From Rhizophagus sp. LPA8_4_AMF (Eukaryota > Glomeromycota > Glomeromycetes > Glomerales > Glomeraceae), in the NCBI GenBank assembly GCA_021464525.1, contig JADRCO010000323.1, forward strand, positions 1 to 37,808: a stretch of 37,808 nucleotides of DNA. The letters run 5' to 3'. Both the position numbers and the translations under genes were made by a program. Positions 21,863 through 32,716 of the stretch are shown here, in pieces (the first letter of the stretch is position 1; every line of letters begins with the position of its first letter). The notes beneath the pieces are model-generated. The model was not told the origin of the DNA. It was given only the letters and a program-made list of their open reading frames with translations, and searched no databases.

Positions 21863-24800
21863 TTATATTGTTTCAATTACATCCTTTCGACCAAAGTATT
21901 CATAATAGTATTTCTTTTCATTTCCTAACAATTTTAATACATTTTCTTCAACTGATACATTAGTTGGTCCGATATGGTAAATAATATTAGAAGCGAGATG
22001 ATGGGTTAAAAGATTGCATCCTTCACTAGTTAAATCACTAAATAAATGATGAATTGGAATATAAACATGTAAAGATATGTAAGATATATCATTTAGGTCT
22101 GTTATTGCTTCGTCAGTATTGCAATGATTACCATACGCCTCGAAGTAAATTGCAATAACTCTTGCCACACACATTTGATCACCATATATAACAAATACAT
22201 AATCTCCTTTAAGTAACGGAAAATCTTTTGAGATGTTTGCATTTTCAATATTTGGAACTTTAAAATAATAAATTAATGATATAATAAATTAGTATTTTTA
22301 ACTGTAAATCAAAAATGAATAATTAATAAAATATACTTGCTTTGGATAAGAGAATGTAGTACTTTTTTCTTATTTAAATTTTTCTTTTTTATTGATTGTT
22401 CCAATTCTTTAGCATGAAGCTGAGCTAAAGTAATTGATACATTTTTCCTATTTTCTTTCCAACGTTTTTCGCGTTGTGTGACAAATCGTTGCTCTGGATT
22501 TTCATTTTTAGTAAAATAGGCAACAAAATGACTAGCTTTATTTGGTTGAATGGTGGCTGAAGTATCCGGTCTTGAAGAGACTGTTCTAAATTTTCTTTCA
22601 AGTGGTTTTGAACTATATGCTTCATGCCTTTGCCGTTGGTGAAATAGGATTTCAAAATCCAATTTATCATCAAAACTATATTGAAATCCAAGATCAACTA
22701 CAGTATATGAAATATTAATAAATGATAATTGAAAGTGAATTAAGCTATATTAGTATTACAATAATTACAGAATATATGACTTACTGCTGTCTCCGTTATA
22801 TAAAACAGATAGATCCTCAGAAACTTGATTAATTTTATTTAGTTGCGAAGACCCTTCTTGAAAAAAAATTGATAAATTCTCTTCGTCACATTCCTCTGTT
22901 GATACACGTTTCATTTCCTGAGAAGCCTCCGTTAATGCTGCAGTTAAATCAGATTCAATGTTTTCATTTTGTTCCTCATTACTTTGATTTTGATTTTTTG
23001 AATTTGAAACTTCTTTTTCATGTACACCAATTGAAATATGTAGATTTCGTTCAATAGTAATATCTGCAGGTTGAATCATTTTAAGAAATTCAGAAAGCTC
23101 ACAAGCTAGATGGTGTGAATGCTTTATTGTTTGTAAAATTTGTTCATCCGTTGGCCATAATCTCAATATTTCTAACGTTGATTCTTCTAGATTACCAGGG
23201 TTATAGTCAAAATGATAACCTATTCAATATATTTAATATCAAAAATTAGAAGTGTGTATTAATAAAATTATTTAATTATAAATAATAAATATTTACCTTG
23301 ACGCACAGTTTTTTCTTGGACAAAAGATAATTTTTTTGATCTTAAAGCTTTGTTAAATTGTGATATTTTAGGAAGCATTTGGATTAAATCCGCAAAGTCA
23401 AAATCTGGATTTAATTGACGCGCAATGCCAAAAAAGTGCTCAACAGACTCAGATCCGTGATACCAAGGTAAAAATGGTATTTGTGGATAATATTCCCGGT
23501 GTGCCTTAACTAGTAATACTAATGATTCACAAAGAGAGATAAAAATAGCAAATGTTTGATTTGCTAAAAAGTTTTGTCGTAAAGAAATAAAGTTAGGATA
23601 TTTTTGTGATAGAATTTCTATATGAATACGCCATAATTGGATAAAGAAATAACCAGTCATGGCCATTCTGATTCGTTCAAGTGGTGAAATGTTACGATTT
23701 AAATAACTATCCATGATTTCACCTTTATATTAAATTAAATAAATTATTAAATAAAATTTAAATAAAATTACAATTAATAAATACTCTATAGTAATATTTA
23801 CCTATTACAAAGATATAAATTGCAAATCCTTCCATTCCAATTTTAATTTGATAATCGGTTGTTAGACATTGGCGAAAGTTTGAAGAACAAAATGAACGAT
23901 AGGCTGCTGCATCATCTTGACGGTCTAGTTTGATGACATCATTTTTATATAAAATAGAGTTGGGCTTATTGATAAGTTGTAAAAAATTATCAAATTGGGC
24001 GGAAGAGTTGCCAAATGTTAATAATCGCGCTCCAGACATTATGGCATTTCTAGCTGTTTTCTTGGCATGTTTTGGGTCCTGAACAGGTATTACAGGACCA
24101 ACATTATCAAAAATTGGACAAAAAAAATTAATATTTAATTTGGGTATTTTAATTATTATTTTCTCATTTGTTTGAATATCAAGAATTGATCGTTGAGCTT
24201 GATATTCTGTTATAGCACCATCAGATCCCAAAGAAAGTAAATGAAGACCAAGTCGTGGCGCAATTTCCAAAATTAATTGTTTGTGTAATTGTAAAATCAT
24301 ATCTGTGGTTTCAGCTCCTTTATTTGGAATTAATGCGATAACTACTGGAGGAAATGCAGGCAATGGTATCTGTTTTATAAATATATTAGAACAATAAACA
24401 TTAAAATAATAAATGTTAAACAATTAAAATAAATTAAATTCTTACTTGCAAAATATATGCACGAACGTTTTTTGCCATTCCATTTTCTAATTTAATTTTG
24501 TCAATAATTCTTGGTATATCATTATATACGTCAATCTTTGTTTCTTCTTTTGATAAAATTGATCCAACAATGCAACCAAGATTGGAAGAATATCGTAATC
24601 GTAGCTTGAGTTTTGTATTGTCAGTCATGGCCGAAATTGGCCCATTGTAATTAATTGTATCAATTAGCCTCTTAAATCGTGCTACATTTTCATAACATAG
24701 TTCTGGATTAGTTAAATAATCTTCATTATTTCTTCTTATTTGTCTATTGGAAATTAATCAAATATAAATTAGAATTTTATATTTATAATTTAATTAATTG

Positions 24801-25993
24801 TAATTTTAATAAATTATACCTAATTGATTGAATTGAGCGTCCTTCCAAATTTTGCCGAAATAAATCCAAAGCTCTTGAACTAATTCCTCCCAATATTGTT
24901 AGAAAATTAGTAAATTCATCACTGTACTTTAAATTTTTTTTGGATTTATTTTTCATCTTACGCTCAACTGCATCGCTCATAACTTCACAGAGACCAGCAA
25001 AAACTGGCATATCTGTAAATGCACCTTTCATAGCCTTATCAGCGAGCATTACCCATGGATTTTCTAGTTGATTTTCAGATTCATTATTAAGTGTGTTCCA
25101 AATATCACGTAGATCACAATTTTGCAAATATCGTTTTAAAGGATTATCTTCCCAATAATGCTTTGGAGTAAATTTAATATTGCTAGGTAATGGTAAAGGA
25201 CGAACTATTTTATTACGTAAAATTTTGTTGTATCGAATAAAAGAGCACTCATTGCATAAATTTCCATTCTCAGCCACTCCAGTACAAATTTTTGCACGTA
25301 CTGCATTACCTTATAATGAACAAAATATGTAATTTAAAAAATAATGTAAATCATTTTTCATTAAATAAAATAAAAATACATACTTGCACGATCAACTTTC
25401 CATACAGATTCTGCAAAAAGTGCACGATTTAACTGCCTTTTTTGCTTATGATTCAATTTTTTCCTACTAAAATTATTATGTAAGAATAAATTTGGAAAGA
25501 GTTCCTGCGCAACAACTTCAATACGACGACTTCCACCAAATTGTGCAGGAGTTCGCTTGATATATTTCAATATTTCTGTTGACTGGAGGCCAAGACAAAC
25601 TAACCTTCTTTTTTTATTAGTATTTTTCGTATTATCAGATATTTCTTCAATATTAATAGCAGGAAGTTCTTCATTTTGATTATTTTCATTTATTTCATCA
25701 TCAATTCGTATCAAATCATCTTCATCCATATTGTCATATACATCAGAATCATACTCTTCCTCCTCTTCAACTTGCTCTACTTGTTTTGGATGAAACCAGT
25801 TGTAAATTGTTCTTTGTCCTTCGTCTGCTTTACATCCAGAACGACGAACATGACGGTCAAGATAATCCTCTTCCCACTTTCGGTTAAGTTTTATTTTTTT
25901 CCCACAAATGCATACTACTTTCTTGGGATGTATAATATATGCAACATATTTATGTTTTGAAAGTCGTTCAAAACTATGTTTCCAACCTGGCAT
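21863..25993 (-). CDS. P-like (DDE) transposase gene, about eight exons
   Basis: Exons (minus): 25993-25384, 25309-24820, 24743-24446, 24369-23802, 23722-23297, 23219-22785, 22697-22337, and a last coding stretch 22257-21863. The first seven join in frame through GT-AG introns to about 1062 residues. Residues 28-54 form a CxC...H...C finger (C28, C30, H48, C54), followed by an acidic stretch. Exon 2 has a further Cys cluster (KICTG, LCNEC). A DDE-like core is suggested by D516 (GSDGAITE), D564 (QDPKHAKKTARN) and E747/E750 (GSESVEHFFG). Exon 6 is acidic and low-complexity. The final stretch (GDYVFVIYGDQMCVARV...) looks like a BAH/tudor-type fold. With the obvious splice, the last exon joins out of phase, so either splicing differs or the copy carries a lesion there. 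Family assignment is by motif only. Confidence 0.75.
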
Positions 25994-26362
25994 ATTTAAT
26001 ATAAAAATTTTTTAAAAAAAATATTTTTTTACTGAATAGAAAAAAAGAGATGAATCTACGATATATCTTGCATAAAAAATTGTGCAAATCAAGTAATCGT
26101 ATAAATAGTTTATTTAAATTTGATATAAATAGTTTAATTTAAAGTTTATATAAATAATTTATTTAAAGGTGATATAAATAGTATATATGTATATGATCTG
26201 CCAAATTTGTTCTAAAAATACGCAAATCGACCCCTTTACTTAAAATAAAAACTGGTTAAAATACGCGATCTGGTAACTTGACATCAACTAAAAAATCCTC
26301 ACTGTGTACGCAAATCCAAACCTAACTTCATTTTTTTTCTCTATGGTGGCGACGCAATAGTG

Positions 26363-26395
26363 CACCCTACCCCTACATATATATTTCGGGGTCCT
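26363..26395. repeat. Right terminal inverted repeat of the 4.8-kb transposon
   Basis: It is the inverse complement of 21615-21647 with two mismatches in 33 bases. It is followed directly by GTCACACC (26396-26403), the second target-site copy. Confidence 0.93.
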
Positions 26396-26516
26396 GTCAC
26401 ACCATTTCAAGTGTTACCTAAAGATTTGAAAAATCAGTATAACGGCCGCAATAAGCACGTGACTAGTGCTCCCGTTATTGAAATATAAAAATTAATATAG
26501 TGGTCCCAATTTAATC

Positions 26517-27330
26517 AAAAATCTCGGTCACGGCTACTCAAATTAAAGACATTAATAATCCGTCATTAGATGTTCCTATTAAATACCAAGCAAAGTTGGT
26601 AAGATATCTGGATGATACTACATGGATTAGCGCGTCATTTGATCAATTGGAAATAATTTAACAATCGCTATTGAATTTTATGAATTTGCGCAGATTAAAG
26701 TCAACGTAGAGAAATAGAAGATTTTAACTAACTTCAAGAAGGAACAAAATAAAGTGAAACGACGCCTCAAATATTATTTCTTGTTCCAGTCGATAATATC
26801 AATATAGCTAATGCCTAATAGATATATATTGACAAATGCTTGATAGGAAATCATGAAAGTATAGCGCTTTTATCATAATTAACTAGCAAAAGCAACTTGT
26901 AATTATGATCAATTGAACGTTTACACGGATGGTACAGTGAAAATATTACACCTTATAATTGTACTATGGGATTTGGTTGGCACGACACTTTATCTCAGAA
27001 TCCGTTACTATCACAAGGTTTTTATGGCTCCACAGTTTTCAATCCTTCTTCATATAAAGCAGAAACGATGGCTATCCTAACGGTGATTATGGTAGCTAAA
27101 AATAATTGTAAAATCACTATTAATACCGATCCACAAAATTTCATCGATTTATATTTGAAGATCTCGGTATCAGACCGAAAACTGTTGAATATTAAGAACT
27201 ACCTTATTTGGAGGTTAATGAAATATTTAGTAACTTTAAAATCTTCAACATTGGATTTGTAAAAGTCAAGGTTCATTCAGGTGATATCAATATTAAACCT
27301 ATTCCACTATTTTACCCTCGGCGACTTTAA
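26517..27330 (+). mobile_element. Decayed LINE: RT tail and RNase H
   Basis: Near 26595-26660 the frame reads a reverse-transcriptase active-site region (RYLDDTTWISASFDQLEII, with YxDD as YLDD), which then meets a stop and a frame change into IAIEFYEFAQIKVNVEK. From about 26914 an RNase H domain follows: NVYTDGT, then after another frame change MGFGWHD, SYKAETMAI (catalytic Glu) and TDPQNF (catalytic Asp), and a shifted VKVHSGD motif near 27265. The gene is non-functional: several frames and stops interrupt it. The layout matches the LINE families common in Rhizophagus. The 5' part is absent; the DNA transposon lies just upstream. Confidence 0.8.
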
Positions 27331-27486
27331 CTCCATTGTGGGCTAATATTGGCCCAGTAGATTCTAATATCCGGAAGTGTTCAAAATCCACGGCGGATTG
27401 TGCTACTTTTATTAGTTTCTTAAATAATCCAAAAGCGAATACTTTAACAATAGAGATTTACAAGAGTTTTACGGGGGGTAGAAAGT

Positions 27487-27680
27487 GAGTAACATAGATT
27501 GACCAATTGAGTAACGACATAAATTACTCAATCTACGTTATTCTCCATTTATAAGGCACGGAACGCAAGATGAGCTTTATCCACCTTGCGTTACTCCCCT
27601 TATAAATAATGTGCACAAGTAATATATAAGGCATGGAACGTAATGTGAATTTTGTCACCTTACATTCCGTACTTTATGCA
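27487..27680. repeat. Three successive imperfect hairpins
   Basis: Hairpin 1 pairs GAGTAACATAGATTGA (27487-27502) with TCAATCTACGTTATTC (27529-27544). Hairpin 2 pairs GGAACGCAAGATG with CACCTTGCGTTACTCC (27560-27597). Hairpin 3 pairs GGAACGTAATGTGA with TCACCTTACATTCCG (27634-27669). Hairpins 2 and 3 are diverged copies of one another, both framed by ATAAGGCA(C/T)GGAACG on the left, about 80 bases apart. They are probably remnants of a palindromic MITE. Confidence 0.65.
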
Positions 27681-28448
27681 AATCACGTGATATAATCTTA
27701 TATTTATTTTTCTATAATACAGTATTACCGAGATTTTTCTGATGATTTAAAATTTTGAAAGTATGATAACTTTGACATGATCTATTGTAATTTTTTACTT
27801 ATTTTAATTTATGTAAATCTTTATTACAATATTTTAATTGTATTAATGTACATAAATAAGAAACTATTGTTAATATGTTATGTAATTTTCTCCTAATTCT
27901 AATAACTCTTTAAATCACGTGCGGTTGCACCGGATGTTAATTTACCACAATTACCTTATGATACACCGGACCAGTCACCTGACTCCAATTTTATTAGAAT
28001 TAAATCGCGAGATTATTTAATCTTCGCGTCGAGTAAAATTATACACGCGGGCTCCTGATTATCTCATTTTCTTATTTTCAATTTTTATTGTTTTATAATA
28101 ATGTTATGGATTTATATAATTTTGGTTTTTTCGTATTTTCTTTTTTTTTTCTTCTCATTTATCTTTAACTGTAAATAGTTTTATTCTTTCTCGGTTCGAG
28201 TTTTTTTTCAGGTCGTTTAATATTAGCTTAAAATCAGATCACATGATTGAAATGTTCCAATTCTAGAATACATACCGTACCTCAATCTATCATAGTAGCA
28301 GTAGATTTATAGGATTACGGTCTTGATCAGTTACTCATTAAACTTGTCATTCCCGGAATTTAGTGTATAGAGTAGCTTATAATTTTTTATGAAAGCAAAA
28401 ATAAGTTGATGGTAAAAAAAAAATCATCACGTGATTTGAAAAATGTTC
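27681..28448. other. Gene-free DNA with ATCACGTG motifs
   Basis: No coding frame is supported. The palindromic core CACGTG occurs as ATCACGTG near 27684, 27914 and 28427, and a near-perfect small hairpin (CGCGAGATTA with TAATCTTCGCG) lies near 28006-28029. CACGTG is the classic bHLH site, but the significance here is unknown. Confidence 0.4.
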
Positions 28449-28553
28449 TTATTTTCGGTCATGCGTCATTTGACTAGATCGTCCAGTAGGTGGTTGTTCG
28501 TCAATAGGTTCAATTTCATCATCTTCAACAGCAATTGGTAATAACCAAGCATC
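28449..28553 (-). pseudogene. Orphan terminal exon of an unidentified gene
   Basis: The minus strand reads 34 residues from a clear intron acceptor (ATATAG before GATGCT) to a TAA at 28449-28451. The peptide is DAWLLPIAVEDDEIEPIDEQ followed by PPTGRSSQM and a short basic end. The acidic segment and the good acceptor suggest a real 3' exon. No matching upstream exon could be found before the repeat-rich DNA, so it is probably a relic left by rearrangement. Confidence 0.45.
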
Positions 28554-28997
28554 CTATATTATAATAAATTAATATGTAAAAAATTAGTAATTGTATTACT
28601 AAGTTTTGGGCCAGTCTCTATAAATAGGCAGGCGGCTACCTTTGAGGGAGTTGTATAATTCCGTAGATAGCACTATTTTGATTTAATTATCATTTATTTG
28701 TATTTAACATGTATATTACAACGAAAAGTCTTATGTTAAATAAATAAATTAATTAAAATAGTGGTATTCGTGATAGAACGCTTAGAAATTTAGGACAATC
28801 AGTTTATTTGAAAAAAAAAATTCACTTACAGAATGTAATTAAAAATTAGACGATTTCATTTAATAAAATTTGATTTAAAGTACTTTAGCAATTTTTTGAT
28901 GATAAATGAATTCAAATGGAGAAAAAATAGTTTAAAAAGATAAAGAAGGAAAAAATAATGGTTGGATTGATTTTACAATAATTAGAATAGTTGCATA
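28554..28997. other. Gene-free A/T-rich DNA
   Basis: No gene or clear repeat is seen. A slightly G/C-richer island near 28608-28650 (GGGCCAGTCTC...GGCAGGCGGCTACC) has no recognised identity. Confidence 0.5.
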
Positions 28998-29177
28998 CCT
29001 AAAAAAAGTGGATACGTTTTTTATTATACTGAAGATACGTTTTTGTATACTGAGAGAGATACGTTTAGGTACTCTTATTATACTGTTAGATACGGAATTG
29101 TGCATTTTTCTGTTTCTCGCAAGGTACGTTTTTCATGTGAAATTATACTGAAAAAACGTATCTACTTATTTTATAGG
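28998..29177. mobile_element. 180-bp MITE of the GATACGTTTT family
   Basis: The left end CCTAAAAAAAGTGGATACG and the complement of the right end, CCTATAAAATAAGTAGATAC, form inverted repeats of about 25 bases. ATA flanks both sides (28995-28997 and 29178-29180). The interior repeats GATACGTTTT and TATACTGA several times. A second, truncated member begins at 37661. Confidence 0.8.
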
Positions 29178-29869
29178 ATATACTAGAATATAGTAATGTT
29201 CATTATTTTTATTTCATTGTTACTCTGAAAAGTGGCAGAATTAGTCATGAAGCTTTCTTGAATTGTAAAATATATATTAATTTATTTTCCGCAACGTGCA
29301 AATATGCAAAATTTTCTACCAATCGAAATTTATAATGTGAAATACGATCTTTAATCTTATCAAAACTCATAACTTTTACAATGGAAATATAATTCGGCAA
29401 TTTCCTATACAATCAATAAACCGAGTTTCTTAATTTCTTACCACTTACTATATTCAATTATTTAATGCTTTATATAGTAAGAATTGCGACCACCAATATG
29501 GCTGACTCTTTCTTTACTGCATAGCTAAGTACGCAAAAAGGAACAGAAGGAATACACATTTCTAAAATTGACGGCGACAATAAGCCCGAAACAATTTCTC
29601 AAGTTTGACGCCTTTCTTATGAGGCGGAATATTATATTTTAATAAATTAATATATAAGCTCAAAATTTTGTATATTAGATATATTTTGTTGACTTTATAA
29701 AGAAATATCTCAAAGTTGACCCGAGCAGCATAGAAAATCACATGAGATTGGCCAGATATACATAATTTCAGTCATTTACAGTACCAAGCAAAATTACAAA
29801 TGATGAACATATTTGCTAACGTTTCTTTTTGTTGTAATATTTTATTTACTAAAATATTGTGTTAATATA
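29178..29869. other. Gene-free DNA between two MITEs
   Basis: No coding frame of interest is seen. The region is A/T-rich with a mildly G/C-richer patch near 29485-29625 that has no open frame of useful length. Confidence 0.5.
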
Positions 29870-29878
29870 CCTGTACGT

Positions 29879-30478
29879 AACAGGGCGGACATACTTTATA
29901 TCACCTTGCCGATCATTTGTTGATCAAACATAACAATTTATTAAAAAGTCATGAATTTTTTTAAATAACTTACTAAAATATTAGTAAAAATATTATGAAA
30001 ATTATTATAAAAATCCTATTTTAACATAATATTGTTATATACTTTTAATAATACAATTTAATATATTTGTTATAATATATTATTTAAATGTGATAATACG
30101 GAATCACCAGACAAAAGTTGATGGGCGAAAGTGAATATGCATGGGCGAACCTTGAAATTTTGCACAAATGTTCTTTTTATTATATATGATATACAGCAAA
30201 AATAATACAACGATTGGGTCCATAATACAGGTTTTTTATTAATTGAGAATTTACACAAATAAACGTCACGAGGCTTAATAAATTAATGCCACGAAATTTA
30301 ATAAATAAAAATCGCCAGTATTAAAAGTGTTATTAATGTTCTTATTTAAATAATCAAATTCCGAAGTTAAACTAAGTTATTCCTAAAAAAAATTACTTAT
30401 AAACAGTATTTTTTTCATGTGATAAGATTGAATAAATGATCGGCAATACGGTGATAATACGAGGATGTCCGCCCTGTT
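29879..30478. mobile_element. 600-bp Mutator-like MITE with 9-bp target duplication
   Basis: Left end AACAGGGCGGACATACTTTA; the complement of the right end starts AACAGGGCGGACATCCTCGT. Similarity extends to GATCATTT, about 47 bases in. The 9-bp sequence CCTGTACGT flanks both sides (29870-29878 and 30479-30487) perfectly. A 9-bp duplication with long TIRs is typical of Mutator-like elements. The interior has no transposase frame; the open minus-strand run near 30070-30258 has no coding signature. Confidence 0.87.
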
Positions 30479-30532
30479 CCTGTACGTGCTGCTATTTTAA
30501 ATTAAGCCTTTAAGCTGGTATTTAGAGATGCG

Positions 30533-30815
30533 ATTCGAATAGCCGTAGATAATCCGTCACGGATTGAAAACGCAAATTTATCTACATCCGTATTGTATTA
30601 AATTGTACTACCAGTTAATCATAATGTTGGCGAAATTTTGACTCCGCCATTGCGATCTTTTATACCAAGTATCAACTATAGTACTATGCGGATATCGGAT
30701 TATCTGACAGATTAATCCGGATTTATCCGTAACGGATGATGCATCCAGAGAATTATCCATTATCTGGGTTTTGATCGGATTAAGGCGGATTATTCGGATA
30801 GACAGATCATCTCTA
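30533..30815. mobile_element. 283-bp MITE rich in ATCCG motifs
   Basis: TAGAGATG at 30533-30540 is inverted as CATCTCTA at 30808-30815, with weaker similarity further in (GAATAGCCG against GAATAATCCG). TAATCCG and GGATTA motifs recur in both orientations. The outer TA at each end could be the target duplication, which would suggest Tc1/mariner, but this is not certain. Confidence 0.55.
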
Positions 30816-30967
30816 CAATTTAATAGATAATCACGTGATACGTATCTCATTAGATGAGGCTTCGACATGCATCAAAATGTGGCTTATAGCTTATATATAA
30901 CTTATATAGAAATAAAAAAATTTAACTTAAACGAATAGAAATTTTCAACGTTGTTCCAGGTATCGTA

Positions 30968-31685
30968 ATGGGCGAAATATCCGATAGACCTTCCACGATT
31001 TCAAAAGAATCATCACCTACACTTTCTTCAAAGAATTCAAAGGAAATATCATCTTTACAAATTACTTCGCCATCGAAAAATGATAACGAAAATAAACAAG
31101 AAAAATATTCACCGACTAAACATTTGTCCAACATATTTTTAACACTTTCAAATTTTTTAATAATTTTAATAATCACACTTTTATTAAGTAAAAATTATAA
31201 CGTGTCATCATATGATCAAATTTGTTTAATTAATATCATTTCACCGAATGAATTATACTATCAAGACAAGACTTTACAAAATGTAACTTGGACAATTAAA
31301 GAATGTCCTGATATTTCTCGTAAGTAAATTCTTTTTGAAGGAAAAGAGATAGAAGAAGTTTATAAATTAAAACGTATTCGATTTATTTTATAGTCGATTC
31401 GATTGTCACAATATATATTATTGCGAAAAGCTCTGGAAATTACGTCGTAAACACAACGGCAGTATGTATTTTTTAATTAGTATATATATATATATTTGTA
31501 CTAAATCTAAATCATATCACCTTTTTTTCTTTGATTTAAAGAAATATGGAGATAAACATGTTAAATTTTATATAAATAATTGGTCATATGAAGATTCTTT
31601 CATAGTTTCAGTCTGGTCGAATCATGTATTTGGGATCTCTAATGATTTATTTAGAATTTATCATCCAACTAAAACTATCACTTAA
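30968..31685 (+). CDS. Membrane-anchored Kre9/Knh1-like (Ser-Thr-rich GPI-type) protein
   Basis: Three exons, 30968-31319, 31394-31461 and 31542-31685, join in frame through GT-AG introns to 187 residues. Residues 1-55 are Ser/Lys-rich and hydrophilic, and one membrane segment follows at about 55-75 (IFLTLSNFLIILIITLLL), implying an N-in, C-out type II topology. The outer part begins INIISPNELYYQDKTLQNVT and continues TW, VTIYIIAK, GNYVVNTT, W...SFIVSVWS and SNDLFRIY, which fits the Ig-like Kre9/Knh1 N-terminal fold (ISPN, ITW and strand pattern) of fungal cell-wall and plasma-membrane proteins. Members usually have a cleaved signal peptide and a GPI tail; this one has an internal anchor and no tail. 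The role is probably at the cell surface. The ATG is the first in frame. Confidence 0.72.
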
Positions 31686-32716
31686 TCGTCATTTACGTAC
31701 ACAATGTAATATTGTCTATAAATTTTTCAAAAATGGATTTTCTATGATTTACTTTACTAAATTTAATTTTATAATAGTATAAATAAAAAGAATTATTTAT
31801 GTATGGATCTGCCTTCCGCAATAATCATCATATGATCATTTTTGCCTTGTTGTACAAAGATGGTTAGTCTGTTTTCTTTTGAATAAAGAAATTAAATTGA
31901 TTTTGTGTGAATAAACAAATAGGGGGTGAGGTATTGGCGTTATTTAATTGGGTTAATGTTATCGGCTATTTTTCCCTAATAAGTTTCCACTTATAATTAC
32001 ATTTCCTTTATCATCAAACAAAAGCCACTATAATGTTTATTCGGCTAAAATTGTTCTTCATTTAGTACAATAACATTATTAAATGATGTTGCTGATCATC
32101 CATTACCTATATAAAGTGAAACCATACGGTAATTTTTTTTATGAATTCCCCCTTTTTTCCACTTTTTTTTCAAAAAAAAAAAAAAAAAATCCGCCTTACA
32201 GAAATCAAAAAAATTCTTTACACATAATAATATAATTATTTTTCGCTTGAATCACACTTTATTATCATACTTTTTCTATTACCTTTTGTCGTACGCCCTT
32301 TGGATATCTATTTTTGCTTTATCAACTCGACAAGTTAAATATATATATTATATGATCAGGAAGGAGTGTAGTTTTGGTCTCGTATTGAAGTGTTATATGG
32401 CAATAACTGTCCTTGATGCTTTTAGATGTTTTGGGCCGCATGTGCGCTAGATTCTTTTTTTCGATAAAAAATTTAAATTTGAAATATGATTGTTTAAGAC
32501 CAATACACCCTTATGCATTTCTAAATCAATCAATTATATGCACTTATTTTTAAAACATTTTAATTCAGTTAATTTTTCTTTATTTCATTTATTCATTTTA
32601 TTGTTTCATATGATGTTTCACCTTATGTGAAACAAAGTTAAGGAACGATTGTCCCCTTTTTCAAAATTTTAATATTGTTATATGTTTATTATATTTTATT
32701 TCCCCTATTTAAATGT
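31686..32716. other. Gene-free A/T-rich DNA
   Basis: It contains the 3' flank of the Kre9-like gene and long homopolymers (32169-32188). A 67-codon open run near 32247-32450 has no coding signature or neighbours and is not accepted as a gene. Confidence 0.5.

Larger units (their letters stand above)
21615..26395 (-). mobile_element. Complete 4781-bp DNA transposon
   Basis: The left end (21615-21647) and right end (26363-26395) form 33-bp inverted repeats with two mismatches, both starting AGGACCCCGAAATATATAT. The flanks carry a perfect 8-bp duplication. Inside lies one multi-exon minus-strand transposase gene. Subterminal TACGCAAA-like motifs occur near both ends (21674, 21700, 26219, 26262, 26307) and are candidate transposase-binding sites. 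Clean ends and a perfect duplication argue for a young insertion. Superfamily is not settled: the DPKHxKKxxRN and GSESVEHFFG motifs resemble P/THAP9-type transposases most. Confidence 0.9.

Noticed and set aside
22425-22697. Second 90-codon minus-strand frame overlapping transposase exon 7
   Set aside because: It is in another frame and without phase agreement with neighbouring exons; exon 7 reads through in the frame containing FEILFHQRQRHEA.
25676-25960. Plus-strand frame opposite transposase exon 1
   Set aside because: It is the antisense of the acidic stretch, giving an Ile/Tyr/Phe-rich shadow.
30922-31176. Minus-strand frame opposite the Kre9-like gene
   Set aside because: It is the antisense of exon 1; the plus strand has introns that join in phase and a recognisable domain.
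32247-32450. 67-codon hydrophobic frame
   Set aside because: No homology or splice support; expected by chance in A/T-rich DNA.
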